Shown: in pieces, positions 28,660 through 37,622 of the stretch
How the letters are laid out: each line of letters opens with the position of its first letter
Position numbering within the stretch: position 1 is the stretch's first letter
Origin: Sediminibacterium sp. Gen4
GTDB lineage: Bacteria > Bacteroidota > Bacteroidia > Chitinophagales > Chitinophagaceae
Direction of reading: 5' to 3'
NCBI GenBank assembly: GCA_013391385.1
Contig: JACBFI010000005.1
Location: forward strand, 62,001-126,000
DNA length: 64,000 nt
The notes under the pieces: model-generated
Told to the model about the DNA's origin: nothing
Seen by the model: the letters and a program-made list of their open reading frames with translations, nothing else
Database searches by the model: none
Position numbers and translations under genes: made by a program

Positions 28660-29949
28660 ATGAAATATTATAGTACCAATAGACAATCACCGGTAGTCAG
28701 TTTTAAAGAAGCTGCATTGAGAGGACAAGCGCCTGATAAGGGGCTTTATTTTCCTGAAAAAATTCCTTCAATAAATCAACAATTATTGAATAATATTCGG
28801 TCTATCCCTAAAATAGAGCTTGCTTATCAAATTATGCAACCTTATGTGGGTGGAGATATTTCAGCAGAGCAATTGTATCAGATTGTAACAGAAACCATCG
28901 ATTTTGATATCCCTTTGATTCAACTGGAAGAAGATATCTATGTATTGGAATTGTTTCATGGTCCAACACTCGCATTTAAAGATGTTGGAGCAAGGTTCAT
29001 GAGTCGGTGCTTAGGCTATTTCTCGCAAAATAAGACTACTGTTTTGGTAGCCACTTCCGGAGATACAGGTGGGGCTGTAGCCAATGGTTTTTTGAATGTG
29101 GAAGGTGTAGAAGTAATTATCCTGTATCCCGCAGGTAAAGTAAGTCCTGTGCAAGAGTTGCAACTGACCACTTGTGGTAATAATATTACTGCAGTGCGTA
29201 TTAATGGAACTTTTGATGACTGCCAACAATTAGTGAAGGAAGCATTTATGGATCAACAGTTGAGAGAATGCTTGCAACTTACTTCTGCCAATTCTATTAA
29301 TATTGCTCGATGGCTACCGCAACAGCTCTATTATTTTTTGGCGATGCAACAATGGCCGGCGTCACAAAAAGCTCCCATTATTGCAGTACCTAGCGGTAAC
29401 TTAGGTAATATAGCGGCAGGCTTATTGGCAAAAAGATCTGGATTAGAGATGGGTAATTTTATAGCAGCATGTAATATCAATGACAGCATCACTGATTTTT
29501 TAGAAACAGGAGTCCACACGCCTAAGCAATCAGTCATGACCTATTCTAATGCCATGGATGTAGGAAATCCAAGTAACCTGATTCGAATCTTAGAAATATA
29601 TCAGCATAATCTCAGCTTAGTTAAATCACAGTTGAGTAGTAGTAAGCAAACTGATGATACAACCATTCATACGATAGAATCAGTGTATAAAAATAGCAAG
29701 TACATTCTAGACCCACATGCCGCAGTTGGTTATAGTGCCTTAAAACAAAAACTTAAAAAAGGAGGAAAAGGGTTGCTATTAGCTACTGCCCATCCGGTAA
29801 AGTTCCCGGAGATTGTAGAAAAAGCCATTGGTATATCCATTCCAATACCGGAATCCATCAAACCATTGTATACATTGGCTCAGCAAATGATTGACATGGG
29901 AGCTTCTTATGAAAGTTTTAAAGAGTGGATCCGGTATCGAAGTAAATAA
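28660..29949 (+). CDS. thrC: Threonine synthase
   Basis: PLP enzyme that converts O-phosphohomoserine to threonine. The 429 residues start with MKYYSTNRQSPVVSFKEA, contain the PLP lysine in HGPTLAFKDVGARFMSR (about residue 108) and the phosphate-binding ATSGDTGGAVANGFL. The N-terminal extension before the fold-type II core is that of the class found in E. coli-type thrABC operons. Last gene of the thr module; it converges with the next gene with only 3 bases between stop codons and no terminator, so the two transcripts probably overlap. Confidence 0.95.
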   Translation: MKYYSTNRQSPVVSFKEAALRGQAPDKGLYFPEKIPSINQQLLNNIRSIPKIELAYQIMQPYVGGDISAEQLYQIVTETIDFDIPLIQLEEDIYVLELFHGPTLAFKDVGARFMSRCLGYFSQNKTTVLVATSGDTGGAVANGFLNVEGVEVIILYPAGKVSPVQELQLTTCGNNITAVRINGTFDDCQQLVKEAFMDQQLRECLQLTSANSINIARWLPQQLYYFLAMQQWPASQKAPIIAVPSGNLGNIAAGLLAKRSGLEMGNFIAACNINDSITDFLETGVHTPKQSVMTYSNAMDVGNPSNLIRILEIYQHNLSLVKSQLSSSKQTDDTTIHTIESVYKNSKYILDPHAAVGYSALKQKLKKGGKGLLLATAHPVKFPEIVEKAIGISIPIPESIKPLYTLAQQMIDMGASYESFKEWIRYRSK

Positions 29950-29952
29950 TGA

Positions 29953-31953
29953 TTATGCGTCTTTCTTATTAAAGAAGATTGTAAAAACACTACCCTTATT
30001 CACTTCACTATTCGCTGTAATAGATCCGCCCATGGCTTCAACTTGTGTCTTGGTAATAAAGAGTCCAACACCCTTGGCTTCTGCATGCTTATGAAAAGTT
30101 TTGTTGAGTCCGAATAATTTATCGGCATGTCTTTTAAGATCTATACCCATACCATTATCGCTGAATTTGAGGGTGAGTATGCCATTTTGAAACAGTGTTT
30201 CCGCATGTATAACAGGCGTTCTGTTGGGCGATTTGTATTTTAATGAATTCGATAACAAATTCTGTAAAATACTTTCCAGATATAGTCTTGGGTATTCAAT
30301 AGTAGGTGCTTTGGTGAAATTATAACTTACAACGGCTTCGGTTTCCAGTATCTTACCTGCCATACTTTCTTTCACTTTTTTGAACACTTCTTCAAAAAGA
30401 AGCACTTCTCTTTTTTTATCGGTGTCTTCTTGAATTTTTAATGCATCAACAAGTTCATTCAGGGTTTCAGAAAGATTATGAATAACGGTTTCAAATTTTT
30501 CAAATAAGAGGGCTTTCTCTTCGTTGGTTTGGCTTTCTTTATACAGCCACAACAATGAATTAAGGTTGCTAACAGGAGAGCGTAAATTATGTGAAGTGAT
30601 ATGTGCAAAGTTTAGCAATTGCTGATTTTTCTTTTGTAGCTGTAAGGATAATATCTCTTGTTCTGTTTTAGCATTTTTTATTTCTGTGAAATCTGTGGCA
30701 ACACAGCAAATCGCAAACACATTATTATTCTCATCAATTAAGGGGAATTTATTGGTCAGCATTGTTTTCTGACTCTCATTGGTTTGAATATTTACTTCAT
30801 TTGTCAGTCCCTTTGCAGATTGAATAATTTGATTTTCATCCTGCGTTAATTGATCGGCAGTTTCTTTTGAAAAAAGGTCATAGGCATTTTTACCAATCAT
30901 TGATTCAGGCTCAAGCCCAAAATCAGTAGCAAATTTTTTATTAACCAGAATATATTTGCCGGATATATCCTTTACAAAAATGGCTGAAGAAGTATTGTTA
31001 ATGATCGCGTTTAGTAGTTGTTCTTTGTTTCGCAATTCATTTGTTCTCTGAAGAATGGCACGCTCAAGATTTTTATTTAATGCTTCAAGCTTTTCCTCAG
31101 CTTGCGTTTTTCCATAGTTGATTTTATTAAGCTGGCGTGCTGAAATGGTGATTAATAGTAGGCCTATTAAAATAAATGAAGTAGCAAACATTCCAATTCC
31201 AAATTCTACACTTACCAAATTAGAACGATGTAAATAAATTCGAATGAAGCTTAGAAAGAGTACAGATAAAGTCAATGTTGGCAATAGCTGACGCGCCATT
31301 CTATTTCCAATTTTATCACCTGTTAACAAACCGGTAATACCTAGATTGCTATTTAAAAGTGAAGCAGCTATTGATAATATTAAAAAGCCGGAAGCAGTGT
31401 GTATCGCCATTGATCCAATAGCGGATAATTTATAGAATATAGGCACTCCCAATAAATAGCCAATGATTGCTAGAAATGAAATAAGAGAGATAATATGTAA
31501 TAAGTATTGAGCAATTTTTCTCGAGCGTTCTTGCGTACTCTTGATCAAATAAAAAGAAACTCCTAATAAACAAAAAGATAAAGCAGTACCTCTGGCCATT
31601 CTTCCAGGAAAAGAATCAATAGATTGATTGTATAAAAAATCTTTCACAAAGAATTCGTCAATGAAAAAGTTCAATTGAAACTCATACTGGATTAAAGTTG
31701 CTAAACCAACTAACGCTATAAAAAAGCAAAGTGTTCCTTTAAAAAAATCCCATTTTTTAGATACTATCCTGTATAATTCAATAGATGATAAAATGAAAAG
31801 AATCGAAGTATTGGCTTTCATATTCGCATACTCAGGAATGATACTGGTCAGTAAAGGGATAGTAAAAAGCCACCCTATTAATACCATAAAACTTAATGCA
31901 AATACAAAGATGCATGCAGATTTTATGATGAATGTGATTCTTTGTTGGTTCAT
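29953..31953 (-). CDS. Membrane PAS sensor histidine kinase
   Basis: A 666-residue kinase whose first half (about residues 8-275) is a bundle of seven or eight hydrophobic helices, with the conserved-looking MKANTSILFILSSIELY after the second. A coiled coil (about 280-315) leads into one PAS domain (AIINNTSSAIFVKDISGKYILVN), then a HisKA box with ITSHNLRSPVSNL and HATPase_c motifs NLLSNSLKY, DNGMGIDLKRHADKLF and GVGLFITKTQVEAMGG. The HNLRSP form of the H box is common in Bacteroidota orphan kinases. No regulator is adjacent. It is divergent from the UbiA gene, so it could sense membrane state, but this is only context. Confidence 0.88.
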   Translation of the reverse strand: MNQQRITFIIKSACIFVFALSFMVLIGWLFTIPLLTSIIPEYANMKANTSILFILSSIELYRIVSKKWDFFKGTLCFFIALVGLATLIQYEFQLNFFIDEFFVKDFLYNQSIDSFPGRMARGTALSFCLLGVSFYLIKSTQERSRKIAQYLLHIISLISFLAIIGYLLGVPIFYKLSAIGSMAIHTASGFLILSIAASLLNSNLGITGLLTGDKIGNRMARQLLPTLTLSVLFLSFIRIYLHRSNLVSVEFGIGMFATSFILIGLLLITISARQLNKINYGKTQAEEKLEALNKNLERAILQRTNELRNKEQLLNAIINNTSSAIFVKDISGKYILVNKKFATDFGLEPESMIGKNAYDLFSKETADQLTQDENQIIQSAKGLTNEVNIQTNESQKTMLTNKFPLIDENNNVFAICCVATDFTEIKNAKTEQEILSLQLQKKNQQLLNFAHITSHNLRSPVSNLNSLLWLYKESQTNEEKALLFEKFETVIHNLSETLNELVDALKIQEDTDKKREVLLFEEVFKKVKESMAGKILETEAVVSYNFTKAPTIEYPRLYLESILQNLLSNSLKYKSPNRTPVIHAETLFQNGILTLKFSDNGMGIDLKRHADKLFGLNKTFHKHAEAKGVGLFITKTQVEAMGGSITANSEVNKGSVFTIFFNKKDA

Positions 31954-32130
31954 GTTTTAAAAAACCATTCTGATATGGTAAAATATGATTAATTATTCAG
32001 ATTATAAATCGAACTACGATGTTTTTAAGCTAGAATTAAACAAAAATGTTGAATAAAGCGTATACTGTGCAAGGATTGATTTTATTGTTCGTCCAATAAA
32101 GTAGCATCGAAAAGAGCCTTCTATCATTCT

Positions 32131-32994
32131 ATGATAAAAAAATCGAGCATACAACTTTTGCGTATCCCGTTTTCTTACTTTTTGATGCCAGTATTTTGGT
32201 TTAGTCTCAGCTTTGTTGAAAATATCAATTGGATCCATGCACTTATAAGTTTTTTCATATTGCACCTACTCGTTTATCCATCTAGTAATGGCTATAATTC
32301 TTACATGGATCAGGATACATCTAGTATAGGTGGTATTAAAAATCCGCCTCCACCCGATAAAGAATTATTTATTATCACCATTATTTTGGACATCATTTCC
32401 TTGTTATTGTCTTTGATCATTTCTTTATCCTTTGCTGGGCTACTATTTATTTATATTGTATGTTCAAGATTGTATAGTTACAGAGGTGTTAGATTAAAAA
32501 AATATCCTGTTTTAGGTTATCTGACAGTCATTCTTAACCAGGGAGGAATTGTTTTTTTAATGATTTATAATAGTGCTGCTCATGGCATCGATCCGAAATT
32601 CCCTTTTATTGGCTGTATTACTGCTTGTTTATTGATTGGAGGCTTTTATCCTATCACTCAAATTTATCAGCATGATTCAGATAAAAATGATCATGTCACA
32701 ACAATGTCTATGCTATTGGGTAAGCGAGGAACTTTTATTTTCTGTAGTTTATTGTATCTGCTGGCTTTTGGTTTGTTGTTTCTTTTTTTTAATCAGCAAC
32801 AGCAGCTTCATTTATTTGCTGTTGTACAAATCTTCTTTTTACCCGTGGCCGTATATTTTCTTATTTGGGCATCAAAAGTTTGGCGAAATCCTCAAAAAGC
32901 AGATTATGAACATACCATGAAAATGAATTGGATAGCGTCTACATGTACTTCATTGGCATTTATTACCATACTATTAATCAAATATTTTGACTGA
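32131..32994 (+). CDS. UbiA-family prenyltransferase
   Basis: Integral-membrane prenyl transferase of the UbiA superfamily, which attaches isoprenyl chains to aromatic or polyketide acceptors. Eight or so helices span 287 residues. The first Asp-rich motif is unusual: NGYNSYMDQD (residues 53-62), where the usual NDxxDxxxD has lost two of its aspartates and gained a shifted one; the second reads HDSDKNDHVTTMSMLLGKRG, close to the normal DxxDxxxG form. The type III polyketide synthase starts 8 bases before this gene ends, so the pair is translationally coupled and the polyketide is the likely acceptor. Donor length unknown. Confidence 0.85.
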   Translation: MIKKSSIQLLRIPFSYFLMPVFWFSLSFVENINWIHALISFFILHLLVYPSSNGYNSYMDQDTSSIGGIKNPPPPDKELFIITIILDIISLLLSLIISLSFAGLLFIYIVCSRLYSYRGVRLKKYPVLGYLTVILNQGGIVFLMIYNSAAHGIDPKFPFIGCITACLLIGGFYPITQIYQHDSDKNDHVTTMSMLLGKRGTFIFCSLLYLLAFGLLFLFFNQQQQLHLFAVVQIFFLPVAVYFLIWASKVWRNPQKADYEHTMKMNWIASTCTSLAFITILLIKYFD

Positions 32995-34072
32995 TATTAT
33001 TTCCATAGCAACGGCTGTACCCCAATTCTGTCATCAACAAGATGATATTCTTCATTATATGGGTGATGCATTCCACCTTGATGATACAGAAAAACGGAAA
33101 CTCAAGTTCATGTATCATCAAAGCGGTATAACAAAGCGTTATTCTGTATTACCTGATTTTTCATCAATATCCGATGAAAATTTTTTCTCTTCCACCAATA
33201 ACAAAAAAATAGAACCAACTTTAGAAGATCGTCTCAAAATTTATGATGAATCTTCTCTAGCACTATCCATCCATGCAATTCAAAAATGTATTAGTGGATT
33301 TATATCAGAACAAGAAATCACTCATCTAATCACAGTTAGTTGTACCGGGATGACTGCACCCGGATTGGATATAAAATTGATGGAGGAATTGGGACTGAAT
33401 AAAAATATTTTCCGCACTTCAGTCAACTTCATGGGTTGTTATGCTGCTATTCATGCTTTAAAATTGGCAGATATGATTGCGCAAGGAACTCCCAATGCCA
33501 ATATTGTAATTGTTGCGGTAGAATTGTGTACACTCCATTTTCAAACTACGATGACAGAAGACAATATAGCCAGTAGTCTTTTATTTGCTGATGGCTGTGC
33601 AGCTGTTTTAATATCCAATAAAATACATCGAATGCGTAAGATCCGGATTGATGGATTTTATGCTCAAATAGCTATCGAGGGAAAATCAGATATGGCTTGG
33701 GAGTTAGGATCTAACGGTTTTCAGATGCGATTAAGTGGGTATATCCCCCAGTTGATAGAAGCTGATATAGAATCACTGTTATCAGGTGCATTAGAAGAAA
33801 GAGGAATAACCAAAGAGTCTATTCAGCATTGGTGTATTCATCCGGGCGGAAAAAGAATTCTTGACAGCATTCAACGAAAATTGAATTTATCGCCCGATAC
33901 GCTTGATCAGTCTAGAGCTGTATTGAAAGAATATGGAAACATGTCATCACCCACCATTCTTTTTGTACTCAAAAACATTTTTGAAAATAAGTATCAATCC
34001 AATGAGAACATATTAGGTATGGCTTTTGGTCCGGGATTAACCATGGAAACTTTTACAGCTCATTTTGTATGA
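32987..34072 (+). CDS. Type III polyketide synthase
   Basis: Homodimeric chalcone/alkylresorcinol-synthase-like condensing enzyme that extends an acyl-CoA with malonyl-CoA and cyclises the product. All three catalytic residues are present: Cys151 (NFMGCYAAIHALK), His285 (WCIHPGGKR) and Asn318 (EYGNMSSPT); the TGMTAPGLD segment also matches the family. It starts with TTG at 32987 inside the UbiA stop region; the next ATG is 24 codons in and would lose the conserved SIATAVP opening. The next gene begins at 34069 (ATGA overlap). UbiA, methyltransferase and FAD partners suggest a methylated, hydroxylated, prenylated phenolic lipid or quinone, like the srsABC pathway of Streptomyces plus a prenyltransferase; the product is inferred. 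Confidence 0.9.
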   Translation: MTDIISIATAVPQFCHQQDDILHYMGDAFHLDDTEKRKLKFMYHQSGITKRYSVLPDFSSISDENFFSSTNNKKIEPTLEDRLKIYDESSLALSIHAIQKCISGFISEQEITHLITVSCTGMTAPGLDIKLMEELGLNKNIFRTSVNFMGCYAAIHALKLADMIAQGTPNANIVIVAVELCTLHFQTTMTEDNIASSLLFADGCAAVLISNKIHRMRKIRIDGFYAQIAIEGKSDMAWELGSNGFQMRLSGYIPQLIEADIESLLSGALEERGITKESIQHWCIHPGGKRILDSIQRKLNLSPDTLDQSRAVLKEYGNMSSPTILFVLKNIFENKYQSNENILGMAFGPGLTMETFTAHFV

Positions 34073-34758
34073 ATTTATCAACAAGATCATATGAACAGGA
34101 ACTCTTAGATGACGTTAATATACCCTTTGAAGCTATCCGGCAGAATATGCTTGAATTGGATATCATTAATACTTATTTAGGCGGACATCGTATCACAATA
34201 AAGGGGGTACAGCTATTGTCTGGCAAACAAAATGTTTTACATATTTGTGAAATAGGTTGCGGTGGCGGAGATAATTTAGCTGCTATTGCAAGATGGGCAA
34301 GCAGTAAAAATATTCAACTTGAAATCACAGGTATCGATATCAACCACAATTGCATAGACGTAGCAACACAGCGAAAAGATATTGGTTCTAAAGCAAACTG
34401 GATTACCAGTGATTATCGTAATGTCAATTTTACCAGATATCCTGATATCATTTTTTCAAGTTTATTCTGTCATCATTTTACCAATGAAGCTCTTATTGAA
34501 CAGCTTCAATGGATGCATCGAAATTCAGCCAAGGGCTTCTTCATCAATGATCTTCACAGACACTGGTTGGCCTATTATTCAATAAAAGTCCTTACACAAT
34601 TATTCTCTAAATCTTATTTAGTGAAAAACGATGCTCCCTTAAGTGTTAAACGTGGCTTTAAGAAAGAGGAGTGGATGGATTTACTTGGTAAGGCATCCAT
34701 TAAAGCTGAGGTATCATGGGAATGGGCATTCAGGCATTTAGTACTATCAAAAAAATAG
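34069..34758 (+). CDS. Class I SAM-dependent methyltransferase
   Basis: A 229-residue methyltransferase with motif I HICEIGCGGGDNLAAIARW (about residue 60), an acidic post-I strand ending ITGIDIN and the SSLFCHHFTNEALIEQL region after motif IV. Overlaps the polyketide synthase stop by 4 bases (ATGA), so it is co-translated and probably O- or C-methylates the polyketide or its prenylated form. Position specificity cannot be read. Counterpart in layout to SrsB of the Streptomyces phenolic-lipid operon. Confidence 0.87.
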   Translation: MNLSTRSYEQELLDDVNIPFEAIRQNMLELDIINTYLGGHRITIKGVQLLSGKQNVLHICEIGCGGGDNLAAIARWASSKNIQLEITGIDINHNCIDVATQRKDIGSKANWITSDYRNVNFTRYPDIIFSSLFCHHFTNEALIEQLQWMHRNSAKGFFINDLHRHWLAYYSIKVLTQLFSKSYLVKNDAPLSVKRGFKKEEWMDLLGKASIKAEVSWEWAFRHLVLSKK

Positions 34759-34760
34759 AA

Positions 34761-35906
34761 TTGAGCGAAAAAGATAAAATATATGACATAGCGGTTATTG
34801 GCGGTGGATTAGCCGGACTTACACTTGCCATACAATCTGCCAATGCAGGATATCAAACCATTCTTTTTGAAAAAGAAAGCTACCCATTTCATAAAGTTTG
34901 TGGCGAATATATCAGTATGGAGAGCTATGATTTCTTATCGCAATGTGGGGTGCCTTTACAAGAATGGGATTTACCAATGATTTCTAAATTACATATTTCC
35001 GATTGTGAAGGAAAGCTATACGAATTTCGGTTGCCTTTAGGTGGGTTTGGTATCAGCAGATTTAAATTAGATCATACTTTGGCTACAATTGCCAAGCAAA
35101 AACAGGTGGAACTATGTGAAGAGACGAAAGTGGAAGATGTATTATTTCAAAATGATCTGTTTACAATAGATACCAAAAATAAAAAGTATACCGCAAAATT
35201 GGTAGCTGGATCATTTGGTAAAAGATCTAATCTCGATATCAAATGGAGAAGAAAATTTTCTTTAAAGAGTAAGAATAGATTGAATAACTATATCGGAGTA
35301 AAATATCATATCAAATATGATATAGCAAAGGATTTGATAGCACTGCATAATTTTCAAAATGGATATTGCGGGATATCTAAAATTGAAGACGATATATGTT
35401 GTGTATGCTACCTAACCACAGCTGATCAACTTTCATATGCAGGAAATACGATTGAAAAACTGGAAGCTACTGTTTTGTCTAAAAATCAAGCCCTGGCTGA
35501 AATTTTTTCAAAAGCACAGTTTTTGTACGAGAAACCACTTACCATTGCTCAGATCAGTTTTGATCAAAAAGAGCAAGTTGAAAATCACCTGTTAATGGTA
35601 GGAGATGCTGCCGGATTAATTACACCACTTTGTGGCAATGGAATGAGTATGGCGATGCATGCTTCAAGTCTTGCATTTCAACAGATGAAACTTTTCCTCG
35701 AAGGCAGTATTACTCGTGAACAAATGGAAAAGCAATACAGTAAAGTTTGGAAGAAACAATTCTCGAAAAGACTGGCTATCGGAAGACTTGTGCAGTCCTT
35801 TTTCGGAAATCCTTTTGTTACAAGGATTTTCTTGTCCACCATCTCCAAGACACCCCAACTCGCTAACTGGTTAATTCGCCAAACTCATGGTAGTTCTTTT
35901 AGTTAG
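34761..35906 (+). CDS. FAD-dependent oxidoreductase of the polyketide locus
   Basis: Flavoprotein monooxygenase/reductase of the geranylgeranyl-reductase-like FAD family. It has the dinucleotide-binding motif DIAVIGGGLAGLTLAIQSANAG, the KVCGEYISMESYDFL segment and the second FAD motif VGDAAGLITPLCGNGMSMAM. I place the start at TTG 34761, 2 bases after the methyltransferase stop, because the ATG at 34716 would add a 15-residue extension that merely reads the end of the methyltransferase gene in another frame. The likely job is hydroxylation of the aromatic product to a hydroquinone or quinone (as SrsC), or reduction of the prenyl chain. Confidence 0.82.
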   Translation: MSEKDKIYDIAVIGGGLAGLTLAIQSANAGYQTILFEKESYPFHKVCGEYISMESYDFLSQCGVPLQEWDLPMISKLHISDCEGKLYEFRLPLGGFGISRFKLDHTLATIAKQKQVELCEETKVEDVLFQNDLFTIDTKNKKYTAKLVAGSFGKRSNLDIKWRRKFSLKSKNRLNNYIGVKYHIKYDIAKDLIALHNFQNGYCGISKIEDDICCVCYLTTADQLSYAGNTIEKLEATVLSKNQALAEIFSKAQFLYEKPLTIAQISFDQKEQVENHLLMVGDAAGLITPLCGNGMSMAMHASSLAFQQMKLFLEGSITREQMEKQYSKVWKKQFSKRLAIGRLVQSFFGNPFVTRIFLSTISKTPQLANWLIRQTHGSSFS

Positions 35907-35992
35907 GGCTTTAACAATTTGATAATATTCAGTTGTAAGGGATTAAAAGATCATCCGTCTTAATGGATAATCAATAAACCAACAACTGTTAT

Positions 35993-36454
35993 ATGAAACA
36001 ATCCTTTTTGCTATTCTTTTTTATGATTTTGGCTTTTTCTTTATTTAGCCAAACCCCTGAAATTCGAAAAAAGCAGTACAATCTGTCCAATAATCTTGCC
36101 ATCAGTGGATACGATCCCGTTGCCTATTTTACTTCAAAAAAAGCTATAAAGGGTAAATCAACCTATTCGGTAACAGAAAAAAATGTCACCTATTATTTTT
36201 CCTCAAAAGAAAACCTGGAAACTTTTGTAAAAAATCCTTCTGCTTATGAACCGGAATATGGTGGCTGGTGTGCGTATGCCATGGGAGCTACTGGTGAAAA
36301 AGTTCCCGTTGATCCTGAAACTTTTAAGATTGTCAACAATAAACTCTATCTCTTTTATAACCGATTCTTTAATAATACACTGAAAGATTGGAATAAAGAT
36401 GAGGCTAACTTAAAATCCAAGGCTGATATAGCCTGGAAAAAATTTATCAATTAA
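35993..36454 (+). CDS. Exported YHS-domain protein
   Basis: A 153-residue secreted protein: signal peptide (MKQSFLLFFFMILAFSLFSQ), then a YHS-type domain with SGYDPVAYF, YYFSSKENLETFVKNP and the Cys-containing GGWCAYAMG. YHS domains are small, often metal-linked modules; this stand-alone periplasmic form is widespread but unassigned. It opens a five-gene run (YHS, DoxX, beta-barrel, DM13, YceI) with gaps of 22, 1, 11 and 25 bases. It begins 86 bases after the FAD enzyme, so it may share that transcript. Confidence 0.85.
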   Translation: MKQSFLLFFFMILAFSLFSQTPEIRKKQYNLSNNLAISGYDPVAYFTSKKAIKGKSTYSVTEKNVTYYFSSKENLETFVKNPSAYEPEYGGWCAYAMGATGEKVPVDPETFKIVNNKLYLFYNRFFNNTLKDWNKDEANLKSKADIAWKKFIN

Positions 36455-36476
36455 TAGGCATTCTAAAAGTACATCA

Positions 36477-36875
36477 ATGAAATCATCTACTATACTATTA
36501 TGGGTATTAAGAATCATCGCTGCTGTTATTATGTTACAAACACTTTATTTCAAGTTTTCAGCAGCGGAAGAATCTGTTTTTATTTTCACAGAAATGGGTA
36601 TTGAACCTTGGGGGCGTATCGCAACGGGAATATTTGAATTGATTGCTTCCATCTTGATATTGTATCGTCCAACATTAATTTTTGGAGCCATCATGGCAGC
36701 TGGTATCATGAGTGGTGCAATACTTTCTCATCTAACTGTTTTAGGAGTTGAAGTAAAAGATGACGGTGGGCAACTTTTTGCATATGCACTTATCGTGTGG
36801 ATGTGTAGCGCCATCATAATCTGGATAGAAAAAGAAAAAATAATGCAATTGGTAAAAAAACTGAATAATAAGTAA
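36477..36875 (+). CDS. DoxX-like four-helix membrane protein
   Basis: A 132-residue protein with four hydrophobic helices (about 7-25, 48-65, 68-88, 100-120) and the LQTLYFKFSAAEESV / GRIATGIFELIASILIL pattern of the DoxX-like family. The founding member is a subunit of an archaeal thiosulfate:quinone oxidoreductase, but bacterial relatives are of unknown role. One base separates it from the next gene, so translation is coupled. Its position beside YHS, DM13 and YceI proteins points to envelope redox chemistry. Confidence 0.8.
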   Translation: MKSSTILLWVLRIIAAVIMLQTLYFKFSAAEESVFIFTEMGIEPWGRIATGIFELIASILILYRPTLIFGAIMAAGIMSGAILSHLTVLGVEVKDDGGQLFAYALIVWMCSAIIIWIEKEKIMQLVKKLNNK

Positions 36876-36876
36876 C

Positions 36877-37611
36877 ATGAAAAGATATATTGTCACTGCT
36901 TGCTTAGTACTTCTTGTGAAGATCATTACTGCACAGACGGTATCAACAAAAAATATAAATCGGTTCGTTGATTTGGCATTAACTGCCGGAACCTCACAAG
37001 GTTCTGCAGCCTTATCCTATGTACACAATTGGAAAATTGGGAAAAAGCAAAAATGGGAAATCGGAATAGGAGGAAGATTAACAAGTTATTTCGGAACTAA
37101 AAGAGATTATACCACAGCGGGTCCTGCCAGACTAACCAGAAGTCATTCCATTCCATTTTTAATATTTTTTGCTGATCAAAGACCGGAAAACTGGGATACG
37201 CTCAATGTTCAAAGACCTTTTACAACTGCTTTGAATGCAACCGTAAATATTGGGTATCATTTTAATAAGAAATGGTCGGCAGGCTTTAATATTGATTTGA
37301 TTGGAGTTACACTAGGAAGAACCACCAATGGTATTCTCACCAGCAATGGTACTACTAGAAATGATGCTGCGGTAAAGCCTTCTGCCTTTAATTTATTGCT
37401 TACAGGAGATCATGATCTGGGTAGTTTGAATTCTGAGCTTTTCATCAACTATAAGTTTTCTGATAAATGGTCTTTAAGAGGTATTTACCAGTTCTATTTC
37501 TCGGAGTATAAAACGAATAATTTGAGTCAGGTAGCTTCAGATGGTACTGTCATTAACAGATTCCGAAATAAAGTAAATGCATTTGGTATTGGCATATCCA
37601 GGCATTTTTAA
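36877..37611 (+). CDS. Predicted outer-membrane beta-barrel protein
   Basis: A 244-residue exported protein with a signal peptide (ending ITAQ) and alternating amphipathic strands, for example KKQKWEIGIGGRLTSYFG and NATVNIGYHFNKKWSAGFNIDLIG, ending in GIGISRHF with a terminal Phe as in outer-membrane barrels. I recognise no named family. It lies inside the YHS-DoxX-DM13-YceI operon with a 1-base gap upstream and 11 downstream. Confidence 0.72.
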   Translation: MKRYIVTACLVLLVKIITAQTVSTKNINRFVDLALTAGTSQGSAALSYVHNWKIGKKQKWEIGIGGRLTSYFGTKRDYTTAGPARLTRSHSIPFLIFFADQRPENWDTLNVQRPFTTALNATVNIGYHFNKKWSAGFNIDLIGVTLGRTTNGILTSNGTTRNDAAVKPSAFNLLLTGDHDLGSLNSELFINYKFSDKWSLRGIYQFYFSEYKTNNLSQVASDGTVINRFRNKVNAFGIGISRHF

Positions 37612-37622
37612 AAATTTTAATC

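Noticed and set aside
32987..34072. Considered as FabH (KAS III) rather than type III PKS
   Set aside because: The GNMSSPT asparagine motif, the TGMTAPGLD segment and about 360 residues fit type III PKS, and the UbiA/methyltransferase/FAD partners agree.
34716..34760. ATG-started N-terminal extension of the FAD oxidoreductase
   Set aside because: The added 15 residues are the end of the methyltransferase gene read in another frame, and the flavin-binding motif of this family starts close to the N-terminus.
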